DNA of 64,000 bases, taken from assembly GCF_016545825.1 (NCBI RefSeq), contig NC_052621.1, positions 6,100,199 to 6,164,198 of the forward strand. The letters are read 5' to 3'. This DNA is from Eucalyptus grandis (taxonomy: Eukaryota; Streptophyta; Magnoliopsida; Myrtales; Myrtaceae). A program made the translations under genes and the position numbers. A model generated the notes under the pieces. That model worked only from the letters and a program-made list of their open reading frames with translations. It ran no database searches and was not told the DNA's origin. Positions 22,201 through 32,238 of this stretch are shown in pieces (the stretch's first letter is position 1; each line of letters opens with the position of its first letter).

Positions 22201-25055
22201 TGCATTGTAGATGCTCTGAAGTATGAAGTGAAAAGGAAGTAGATAAATGGTAACATGATATGTACAAGTATGGCAGTGGGGCCAGGAATGAGCATATCAT
22301 ACACTTGAACATGAACAATACCAAGAAGTACATAGATACACATACAGTGTAAGACTTCACCAGAGCATACCTTTCTATAACTGCAACTAAGTTTGTTGGA
22401 TGATATTTGTCTTTCAACCTGTATGCAGTGGCTTGTTCAATTAAAGTGGTGAATGCCCCCCAAAAGAAACATTGTATAAGAAAAGTACAAGATATACCAT
22501 TCTTCATCTTTATGAGCATCGAAATATGCTCGTTTCTGAGTAGAAATGTACTCTGACTTGTATTCCTGATATCTACAAAGTCAACAGACGGGGATCACAT
22601 CACTTGACCCTTCCCACTAGATAAAAGCTCAAAAAAGGGTAAACCTTGAGCAGTGAAAGTACTTCACATTACATACCTTCGCTCAGCCTCTGCCGGTAAT
22701 ATATCATCTTCAAGCTCCTGAATGAATTGCTTGTACGACATCATTCCTTCTCTGCATGAAAGTCAGGGAACATACATCAAACTTCTGCTTCAGATAAATC
22801 CAACCTTTCTCGTGTTTACATTTGTATTGGGCTTTGAGAGGTACACTGCATCTATCCATTGATCATCTATCGCATAGAAGTACATTTGACTCTCAATAAA
22901 GAAGATGCTTCAATCTAGCATTCAAGAAATTTAGAGAAAAGTTTGCACTCTCATATCTGATGATCCAGCTTGCACTCTCATATCTGATGATCCAGCTCCT
23001 TGTCCTATATTATTCCTTGATTGAACAAATATGAATACATATAATGGGCACCAACAGGCCTTCCTTAGAGAGAAAGTAAAGTTTAATTGAAGAGCATAAA
23101 GAATCTAGTTGAATAAAACAAGATGACACAAAAGAACCCAATTTCAGTTCAAACAATCAATTAACAAGATCACAAGCTACCTTGGGACAGTTCCTGCAAC
23201 AGAGGCATCACCATAGCCACCGCGACCAGCTTCCCACTCTGCAAAAAGCAAAAAAGCCTAAGATACTCAGCATGTAAGGTAGACAAATTCAACAGAAGCT
23301 AAAAGGGAAGATCCATCTTTATCAAACGAAGCTTAGCCATTTCTGTGAAACGTTCAAGAAATTAAAAACAAGAAACCATTCGATGCATACAACTGACCAA
23401 ATTTACAGATGCATCACCAAAAGAATCTTCTTCTCATAAATAATGCAGATAAAGGAAACTTATAGATTTGATTAGCTAAGACTTACCAAATGGACCACCC
23501 AGGTAGCCTCCAGCTCGACCCGGGTACCTACCGTGAAGCCTCTCATCTCCATACCTCCCCATCTCACGATCATATCCATAATCGTAGCCAAACCTATAAC
23601 ATGTCAGATTCATGTAAAAAACCAGACTCAGTGTGGAAATGACAAATTTGATCGCACAAACCAATCCAAAAGGAATGAACATGACTAATGAATAGAGAGA
23701 ATCGATGTGAGTGATGGTTCAGGACGTGCAATACAGTGAAAATGTCTGTACCAATATGATTCCCAGTATACTAACAGTTAAGGGAGACTAGCCTATTGTG
23801 CAGGTTATATTGTTTCGAGACTAGAAAATTAACATGTTCTTCCCATGTTCAGCTTTCTCCCACTCTCTCTCTTGATAAAATGAAAGAACTCCTTCAATGC
23901 CATTGATGTACAGATTCTTGAACACAAAATCTGATATCACAAAAGATAAAACTGACAACACACAACACATGTAGAAATAATTGAATCTGCAATCGCCTTA
24001 TATTTCCCTCACCCGAACTCTCCCCCCAAAATTAGAAGATAACAACAAGAAAAAGCCAGAGAGGCCTAGAGAAAATATTCCTTTCACATCTTATTTGTAC
24101 CCCGCTACATTTCCAATGTGTAGAGACGAGCAATGCTAGGATACCACAACACGTATGCAAAAGTGATTTACAATCTGATGAGGCAAACGTGAGCGAGATT
24201 TAAGAAAGTGACCCGTATTCAAAGACCTACAAGAATCGAACAGTATCAATTTGCACAGCAATTTCGTATACCAGTCTCGAAATCTAGAGAAAGATTTCCT
24301 CCCTGAACACAGCTTCCTCAAAACCGTGACGACCACAAAAGTTAAAACCTTTCTCCAAGAAAGAACCATACTGATTGATTGAGAGACTAACACTCGAGAG
24401 ACTTCAAATCTCGTTCAAGTGACGAAAATCGCTCTTCGAATTTAAGCTGACAAACACCGCTCGTGAAGCTGCTAATTGTTCCAGAACACAACAAAAAACG
24501 TAAATGAAACCAGCACGCACCTTCTATCACCCGGTCCAAATCCACCTCTAGGGCTCCCCCTCCGACCCTCGTAACCGCCGTCCTCCCTCCTCGACCGCTT
24601 GTACGGCGGCGGCGGGGACCGCCTCCGGTCCCTGTACGGCGGGGGCGGGCTCGGGCTCCCTCTCCGCTTGTACCCCCGGTCCCTCTCCCGGAGCGGAGGC
24701 GGGGGAGGGGACGACTGGTTCCGATCGTAGTAATCGCCCCCGCGGCGGTTCGGGGGCGGTCCAGCTCCCTCTCGCGCGAATCCCTGTCGCGCCTCCTGGG
24801 GGCGGCAGGAGGGGGCGGCGGCGGCGGCTGCTGGGCCGCCGCCGCCGCCGCCGCCGGCTGCTGCTGCGGCGGAGGCAGCAGCGCGGGCAGCGCGGGCGGC
24901 GGCGGGGGCAGCAGCGGCGGCGGCGGCGGGGGGGACGGGGACCGGGACTGGGACTGGGACTGGGACTGGGACTCGGCGGGATCGTCGGAGGACTTGTCCT
25001 TGCCCTCGGGAGGGCCGTCGAGGGAGTCGGCCGGCGGGTTCATGACGTCGGCCAT
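16265..25055 (-). CDS. SE: SERRATE (ARS2 family), with one-base frameshift in exon 1
   Basis: Twelve exons: 25055-24521, 23593-23487, 23238-23181, 22751-22677, 22572-22498, 22418-22371, 20284-20216, 20124-19327, 19237-19189, 17396-17131, 17028-16846, 16325-16265. SERRATE is the nuclear zinc-finger partner of DCL1 and HYL1 in pri-miRNA processing and also links the cap-binding complex to splicing. Seen here: a low-complexity N-terminus (QSQS repeats, Pro and Ala runs, then Arg-rich RRRD and SPSPPPPYRDRR); the conserved helical N-domain from MSYKQFIQELEDDILP to about residue 320; the C2H2 finger CGAKGC with HKHLKLKH at about 544-567; and the C-terminal tail ending in DYRSL. Exons sum to 2324 bases, one short of 775 codons. 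The missing base is in the C run at 24752-24756 (five C, six expected), near residue 100; the next frame continues NRRGGDYYDRNQ without a gap. Two large introns hold 1.8 and 2.1 kb. Confidence 0.95.
17676..18416. mobile_element. MITE with GC-rich hairpin core inside a SERRATE intron
   Basis: The left end reads GGGGCGCGTTTGGTAACGTT and the right end, on the opposite strand, GGCCTTGTTTGTTAATGTTC. These inverted termini are flanked by TTA on the left and TAG on the right, close to the TTA/TAA target preferred by PIF/Harbinger elements. Inside, a pyrimidine tract, a GGCCGGTCGCCGGCC block (17817 onward) and its inverted counterpart at 18124-18161 followed by a purine tract form long complementary arms around a GC-rich, GAGCTCGCC-like repeated core. 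There is no transposase. Superfamily assignment is tentative. Confidence 0.6.
22943..22996. repeat. 27-bp perfect tandem duplication in a SERRATE intron
   Basis: The unit beginning TTGCACTCTCATATCTGATG occurs twice head to tail at 22943-22969 and 22970-22996 with no mismatch, so the duplication is recent. Confidence 0.9.
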
Positions 25056-26613
25056 GGACGGGATCGGGGCTTCGCGGCTTCGGGTTGTGCGGGAAAGCCC
25101 TAGAAGCAGCGGGGATTCTTGATGGGCGTTCGTTCGATGCGTCGCGCGGAGAGAAAGAGAGATGATGATGTGCGGCGACGGTTCGGTTTCGGGTGCTGCC
25201 TTTTGGGCTCGATTCGTCCCGGCAGTGTGTTTTTTGTCTTTGGCTTGAGCGGGGGCCTCGCGCTCGGACAACGCTTCCTCGCTCTCCGTTTAATTACCTC
25301 GATCGAGAGATTTTTGTTAACGCGTGTGGGTCGATCCCAGGATTTGATTGTCCAAAAATGAGAGCTTGGGGAAGGCTTGAGTAAAACCAGTTTTTGGTAA
25401 TGGAAGATCTTATGGCTTGGATGGAGAATTTTTAATTGGATTAGTTTGATTGATCGAGCTTAATATGTTGTTATATCTGTCTAGGAGTTCTCTCGAGGAG
25501 GAATTTGAACACGAACAGGTTCGAACCATGCCGTCATATGTACACAAATGTGAGCTAACTAACCACAATCGCTAATGTGATTTGAATGTAACGAATAATT
25601 GATTACTTGCTTCGAACGGATGATGAATTTGTCCAGGTTCTTTTCTTTATTGAATCACTCAATCATCTTTTATCTTGAATTGGATGCAAAGAATAGGGAA
25701 AGATTTTCATGAATTTAAAATAGTTACCATTGGACATTTTTGAAGCAATAAAGTTGAATTTTAAACTCTCCTTTTGACAAGAGGGTGTTGGCTTGTACAA
25801 GCTATCTTATGCTTTAGGTAAATATGACATATGAAAACTAATAATCAATTTAGCTCAAATGTGATCACGAAATCAATTTAATACATGACTTTTTTATTTT
25901 ATTTTTATGATTGCTATTGTGATATATAAGTCGACCGACCAATTAATATGCAAATTAGAATCTCATTCTTTAAAGGGAATGATTAGAAATTCATTCACAT
26001 TGGAGGTGGTTTGTGAAAAATGATGAACAAGTTTTGTAACTGATTGTGAACATAAGTGAGTATTGGCTAAGCAATTACCCCAATTTCAATTGAAGTGCAT
26101 CGATGACCCATTGAAATGAAAGGTCAAGAAATCGAGGGGTGAATAAAATAAATTGTTAAGTTAGATTGGCCAATTAATTATGGGTAGCTATCGAGGGCAT
26201 GGATTTGATTCCTAGTTTTATAAAATAAAAACGAACGAACTTTGGAGTTTAGTTGTAAATGTGAAATTGTCTACTCAGACCAACTAAATAGATATCATTC
26301 TTTTTTTTTTAACTTCTTAAAAATATTTAAAATAAACCCAATCTATTACACATTTTAGACTTCACTACGCACGTAGACACACAAAAAATCGCACAACTTG
26401 AATTTCATTCACACACTTGAGTGAGATGATAAGAATAAACTAAAACACAATAGTTGCTACTCATTCCAACCAAAACATCATGATCATCAATAACATTTTT
26501 GATTTCGTCTCAAACATTAATGACAAATAAAAAAAATTAAATATGCCACTGGTTCGTCGACTCACTTAAGAACCACTCCCTTTGATCAAATTTCCGATTT
26601 CTGGGTACTGAAC
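25056..26613. other. Promoter side of SERRATE and AT-rich spacer
   Basis: The region just above 25055 should carry the SERRATE leader and promoter. Beyond about 25500 the DNA is AT-rich with no supported gene. It ends at the 8-bp target duplication of the hAT element. Confidence 0.5.
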
Positions 26614-28130
26614 TAGGGCTGAGCGCGGTTCCCGGTTCCAAGGGGGACCGGTTCCGGTTCCGGTTCCTTTTTTCTAGGAACCAGAACCTATTTCGGAACC
26701 GGAACCGGAGCCGGTCCCGGAACCTGTTTCGGAACCGGTCCCGGAACCGGAACCGGTTACTTAGGGCAGAAAAAGGTCGACCTTGGATGTTCTAGTGACT
26801 TGTATGTGATGTTCTAGTTGAAGTTTGGCTTCGGCCTCTAAATGAAAGTTGTAAAGGACTTCTTGGAGTATAACATACTCAAATTTGGGACAAAACAAAC
26901 AAGTATAAGTGGGTGAAATCGTTATTTTTTGGAAAGACTGGATCTGGAGATTTTGGGACCGACCCTTGATGAATGCATGGACTGTAAGGCAACCTTTTTG
27001 TCGAAATTTCACTTCGGTTTCTTAACAAAAGTTGTAAAGGACATCCTGAGGTACAACATATCGAAAATTTAGAGAAAAAAACAAGAATAGGTAGGTGAAA
27101 TCGTGGTCCTTTGGAGATGGTTAGATCTGGAATTACGGTACTACGAACAGGGATTTTAACCGTCCATATTTAATTATCTAGGACGAATTTGACTTTGATG
27201 TTTTCATGAAGTATCTATCTTATGGTCTTGGCTATCACATGGTCGAATTTCATAATTTTTAAGGTCATTTGGGTATTTAATCAGAAATGTTTCTAAAACT
27301 GTGCAATCTGATGTGTTCGGATCTTGTAAGTTGCAATGCGTGGACTATATCATTTTGTATGAGGTTCTTTTGGAAATGTGTTCTGCATGAAATATCTCTT
27401 TTCATGTCTTCCCTACAACATATTTAAATTTCGTAATTTTTGTAGTTCATTTGCCTATTTAACCAAAAATGTTTCAAAAACTGTGCAAGTAGAGAATAGG
27501 AAAAGTAAATCGATTTTATCTTTTAATCCAGAACGAATTGGACTACGATTTCTTCATGAAACTTGTACCTCTAGGTCTTAAATACAACATGTCCAAATTT
27601 CAGAATTTTATGAGTTCATTTAAGGGTTTAATTGAAATTGTTTTCAAAACTTGTACCTCTAGACATTCTTGTTCTAGTGGTGTTTTATTTCTACTTTCTA
27701 GTTTGCTATTTGTTTTGAAATTTCTAATTATATTCTATTATTGTTGTGCAGTGCGAAATTAATGTATCAAGATAACATATCAATGGGAAGTTACCGTGTA
27801 GTATACACGTACATTATAGTTTTTTTTGGTAACGTGCGCATACGTTATATTTTTTTTTAGTAACGTGCGTACACGTTATAGTTTTTTTTGGTAACGTGTG
27901 CATACGTTATATTTTTTTTGGTAACGTGCGCATATGTTATAGTTCAAATTTGAAAAAAAAAAAAAAAAAAGAACCTGTTGGAACTGAACCGACCCTGGAA
28001 CCCGTGACGGGGTGGTTCCGTGTTCCTGCTCCCACTGGTGGGTTGTGTTCCTCATTTTGAGGAACCTATACCCAGGTAGGTTCCAGGTTCCAGACGGAAC
28101 CGAACCGGAACCTGGAACCGCTCACCCCTA
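26614..28130. mobile_element. Non-autonomous hAT element with 8-bp target-site duplication
   Basis: The left terminus TAGGGCTGAGC and the right terminus (opposite strand TAGGGGTGAGC) form an 11-bp inverted repeat with one mismatch. The element is flanked by an exact 8-bp duplication TACTGAAC at 26606-26613 and 28131-28138. Next to both ends lie GGTTCC/GGAACC-rich subterminal repeats (26627-26757 and 27972-28120). The interior contains at least three degenerate copies of a unit of about 170-180 bases (near 27209, 27387 and 27555; a shared feature is AATGTTTC-AAAACTGTGCAA) and a palindromic minisatellite. There is no transposase frame. An 8-bp duplication with short TA-G termini is diagnostic of hAT superfamily insertions. 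Confidence 0.85.
27789..27943. repeat. Palindromic minisatellite (about 31-bp unit) in the hAT element
   Basis: About five units of the form GTAACGTGCGCATACGTTAT followed by a T run. Each unit is itself nearly self-complementary (AACGTGCGCATACGTT), and the units differ by a few substitutions. Confidence 0.85.
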
Positions 28131-28487
28131 TACTGAACTGCCAGCTGACCGATCATCCCTACGAACAAGCTCATTAAGAAGTCGCAAAAGCAGGCGACCA
28201 CCGATGTGCTTCGAGGGACCAAATTAGAAAGAAAATCGAGAGAAAATGCAAATTTAGCTCGATCGAGGGCCGAATTGGGGAATCGCCACAAACTCGAGCC
28301 CCTCAATTGCAAACAAACTTTCATCAGGCCTACTCGAAGCACGGCCCAGCCCAAAAGCCCAAGCCCATCTCATCTCCATATAAAACCATCTCCCTCCTCG
28401 TTGCCCCCTAGGGTTTACTCTCCTCTCCTCGCTCGCCGCTCTCTCTCCGTCTCCACAGCTTTGGGCAGCGACCAGCGAGGAGCAACA
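28131..28487 (+). promoter_or_regulatory. eL30 promoter: site II motifs, TATA box and telo-box
   Basis: Upstream of the eL30 start codon lie GGCCCA at 28343-28348 and several TGGGCT/TGGGCTT motifs on the minus strand (28347-28368), a TATA-like TATAAAA at about 28379-28385, and the telo-box AGGGTTTA at 28410-28417, followed by a CT-rich leader. Site II elements together with a telo-box are the standard combination in plant ribosomal-protein promoters, where they drive growth-linked expression; activity here is inferred. Confidence 0.7.
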
Positions 28488-29953
28488 ATGGTGGCCTCGA
28501 AGAAGACCGTAATCTCTCTCTCTATCTCATGTTCCCCTCCTCTCTCGTCGACGTCTTCGTTGTTCGTCTTCTCAATTATTTTTTTGATGGATGGATGACG
28601 AAGTTTTGATGGAATCTGCATTTTGGCCGGCTCGGTTTTCGCCTGCAGAAGAAGACCCATGAGAGCATCAATAACAGGCTCGCTCTCGTGATGAAGAGCG
28701 GGAAGTACACCCTGGGGTACAAGACGGTCCTCAAGACCTTGAGGAACTCCAAAGGTGCGTTTTTTATTTTACCGGCTTTGCTTCGGTGCTACTTGTTCTA
28801 TCCGCAGCGTCGCGATCGGTCGGTGGTTAGATCTCTCGGCTTAGATGTGAATTGGGGACGTGCTAATAATAGTCCCGCTATTGGGTCATCGAAGTTTGTG
28901 CTGATCTTGAGTTGTAATTTGATCTCGAAGTGATGAATTTTGCTGTGGAAATATTTGCAGGTAAGCTGGTCATCATTGCGAACAACTGCCCTCCTCTTCG
29001 CAAGTCCGAGATCGAGTATTACGCCATGTTGGCGAAGGTTGGAGTTCACCACTACAATGGGAGTAAGTCCGTCAACTCCAGATGATCTACAGTTCAATTT
29101 TTCGATTGGATTGGTATGCTAGCTTTAAGTTAGTCTAGACCTGGGCCTGTGTGTAAAGCTTATTCTAATGTAGATTGGTTTGCCAGTTTGTTCCCCTTCT
29201 CGAGTTTTGGAATCTTTTAAGCTGTTTCCTTTTCTTCCTTTTCAGGATTTAGTACAATTGAACAAAAACAAGTTAGTCTTTTGGCTTTGATCATTTGGTT
29301 TGATGCTATAGCTGTCTTTATGTTTAGATGCATATATTTCCACTTGATCATCAATTATCAATCGATTCCGTCTGTACTTTGAGCCGAATCCGTATCATCA
29401 CCTGAGCCTTTTCCTTCTTAATGGATTTTGGCAACTTAATTAGGCTGGGGCAAAACTGTGTGTTTCTATATGGCTATACATAGCGACCCTCTCCTACCAA
29501 GTGCAGGTGGAAAGTCTCGGAAAAACCCAGTTGACCTGATGCTGTCAATTATGATTAGGATTTCGAGATGATGAATTTGCATACGCTTGTTTTTCGTCAA
29601 ACAAACTTTGATCTAGAATTTTGATTGCTTCATGGATTGACTGTTGCTCATATGATTGTCACTTTAACTCCTTTTTCCTTAAACCATGAAAGGATTCAAA
29701 ATTGAATATGTCTCCATTTTATGTGCCAGACAATGTAGACTTGGGCACAGCTTGTGGAAAATATTTCCGGGTATGCTGCCTCAGCATCATTGACCCAGGT
29801 ATGGAGATGGGCTGCTGCTGTTCTAGAGTCAATTTTTTATGCTAATGGTTCAACAACACTGTTATGCACTTCTACTAATCACTTATGTCGATCTCGTTTC
29901 TATTGTCTTCAGGTGATTCGGATATCATTAAGAGCATGCCCGGTGACTCTTAG
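28488..29953 (+). CDS. RPL30: 60S ribosomal protein L30 (eL30)
   Basis: Five exons, 28488-28508, 28649-28754, 28961-29062, 29730-29798 and 29913-29953, give exactly 113 codons (112 residues), the usual length for plant eL30. The product starts [18 protein letters not shown], continues with the L7Ae/L30e-fold segments [37 protein letters not shown] and [19 protein letters not shown], and ends [12 protein letters not shown]. It is a structural protein of the cytosolic large ribosomal subunit. The first intron follows seven codons, and the short first exon with a CT-rich leader is typical of ribosomal-protein genes. The frame is intact and all motifs are present. Confidence 0.97.
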
Positions 29954-32238
29954 GCTGTCAACGTCCTGATGCCATGAGATTTTGGTCTAGCATTCGTAGA
30001 TTTATGGGTTTGGGCAAGGAGGGTGCCTCATGAAAAGGGCACTTTGCTGTTGACAGGGAAAATCTTAAATATCAAGCTAATGTGAGATGCAGCTACTGTA
30101 ACCCATCTTTAGTTGTTTCATTTGGCATTGTTCTAAGAATTCATTTTTCCAATACTATAAAGAGTTGAACCTTGTGCTCGTATTTGTGTTTCTGAATCGC
30201 TCTGCATCTCACATGATCAAAGAGAGAACATCTGTTGGCAACATATTTAAGCTAGAGCTTTGCTGATCAGATTGCTGATGCTCAATGATTAAAAGATCTG
30301 TTGATATGTGTAGAACTTTTCGGGAAGGCCGTGTGATTGTTTCAGTCGGTCCTCTATGCATTGACATCCTGCGAGTGTTTCCAATTGCTGAATCTTCACT
30401 TTTTATTCAAGTTGCTGTGGCATCAATCGACTTTGGCAAAGCTGCCTTTCTTGCCGTGGTTGAATTGTTCATCGTTTCTCCTACGGTTAGCTCGAGCTTG
30501 ACCTTGATAAACTGAGTCCGATGGGGGAGGGTTTGTTCTTGTGCCTCCTTGCCTATAATATTTTTTTTCTTTTTAATATCTTTTTTATAGATTTTTGTTG
30601 ATATCGTGTGCTTTTAGCTACGAGGAAAATCGAAACCTCGGTATTAATTAGATGAAGAATAAGGCCAAATTTGTGAACAAATTCCCGGCACGCTGTAGTC
30701 AAGGCCGCTTAAGTTCAGATTCACACCGTGCGGGGAATGAGAAGTATTTTTGTAAGTTTGTACATTTTGTATGCTAAAGATTTTAGGTGAATCATTGTAA
30801 AAGTAGAATAAATATGGGCAGAAAATGTAATAGATCGAAAGTGGTTATTTTCTGGGTTGAGCAATTGGATTGGAGATAGAATTTAAAGTTTTGTTTGTTT
30901 CGCGGGTTATGATTTGAGAAATATTTGTATTGAGAAATATTTATATTGTTTGAAATAATTAATTAATAAAAATATTTTTATTATTCCATAATGAAAATAT
31001 TTTTATTATTCCATAATGAAAATATTTTTTCGTTCTTTTTTTTAAGGGATAGAAGTGATAAAAAATAACTAAGCAATTGGGTTGAGGGTATGGTTATTTT
31101 TGTACTTCTCATTTTATTAGATGCAATATTGGAATGAATACAAAATGAGTTTGTTTTGGCCTCATACGTAGAAAATATATTTTATGGGATTTTTCTTCGG
31201 CAATGAAAATTAACAAACACCATTTTCACCATTTAATGAGAATTTCAATTCTATGTTGAGATCTTTTTTTCAGAATATGATTTTAAATTGAGATTTAATT
31301 GTTATTTTATACTTCTTATTTTATCAAATACAATTATTATGGCTGAGTAGTTTTCAGGTCGATACTCATTTTACTTGGAACCTAACTTATCATTCCTTAA
31401 TTTTTAAAGATTGGAATTTACCTTGTTGGTAGGGTGGAGGATTAGAAACATGACTATTGTTTTCCAATTAGTTGTTTTTGCATTAATTGCTACTTCATTA
31501 ATCTTACTGATTAGTGTACCCATTGTATTTGCTTCTCCTAACGGTTGGTGGTTTATGCATAGCTCACCAATTTTTTTTTTATATATTTTTTCATTTTTAT
31601 CTAAGAAAATATAAGTAAACATGATAACAAAAATTCATATTTATCAATTGCAATAATCCATTTAAATGAACAAGCAAAATAAAACGAACGAAAAAAGTTC
31701 AAAAAGCATAATTGCAATTTATCAATTATCAATTCGTGATTTGATTATTCAATTCTCGATTTCTAGTATAATTCTTATCTAGGAGATGGCAATCGAATTG
31801 CATAACAGTCCTATATTTTTTGAAACTAGGAATTGGCCCGATAACAGTGAGCAATGAGAATTTGGAATCGGGCTGGTCCTCGTTTTTTCTCTGGACCCAT
31901 CCTCAATACTCACTCCTCTGGAATGAGCAGAGCATTTTTGCTTAATAGTAGAAAATATGAAAAAATCGGCTCTGCGTCGAGAAAATAACACAGACTCTCC
32001 AAAAAGAATCGAACTCTTATCGAACCCAAAAACGCTCGCACGCTTTCATTCCCGCCACAACCCCTTCTTCGGCCCCATCGATATTCCGACCTCTCTCTCT
32101 CTTCCCTTCTTCCGGTCGAATTCCGACCATCGTTAGGGTTCCGACCTCTCGGTCGATGCTCGGATCCCGGCAACCTCGCTCCCGAGAACCTGCAAAATCT
32201 CGACCCTAGGGTTCATCCCGCGATCCCGTCCTGCAGAC
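29954..32238. other. Spacer between eL30 and NSE1
   Basis: The first part is eL30 3' sequence. Positions 30890-31050 are AT-rich with a tandem 27-base unit (ATTATTCCATAATGAAAATA) and resemble 14000-14170. A psbZ-derived plastid fragment lies at 31450-31549. Above about 32000 the sequence turns GC-rich and is the leader and promoter of NSE1. No nuclear gene is seen. Confidence 0.55.
31450..31549 (+). pseudogene. psbZ: Nuclear plastid insertion: 5' half of psbZ
   Basis: An ATG-initiated frame encodes [16 protein letters not shown] followed by [17 protein letters not shown]. This matches the start of the photosystem II subunit PsbZ (ycf9), a chloroplast-encoded two-helix protein of 62 residues. 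About 33 residues match with only a few substitutions, then the similarity stops abruptly after GGTTGGT and the second helix is missing. Two groups of conservative changes suggest it has been drifting in the nucleus. It is non-functional: no promoter, no transit peptide, half the protein absent. I could not judge whether flanking plastid intergenic DNA is included. Confidence 0.85.

Noticed and set aside
25119..25384. 80- and 63-residue plus-strand frames opposite the SERRATE leader
   Set aside because: Antisense of the 5' untranslated region; no homology and no splice logic.
25518..25529. GGTTCGAACC, resembling a tRNA B box
   Set aside because: The surrounding sequence does not form a cloverleaf on either strand and no matching A box was found at the right distance.
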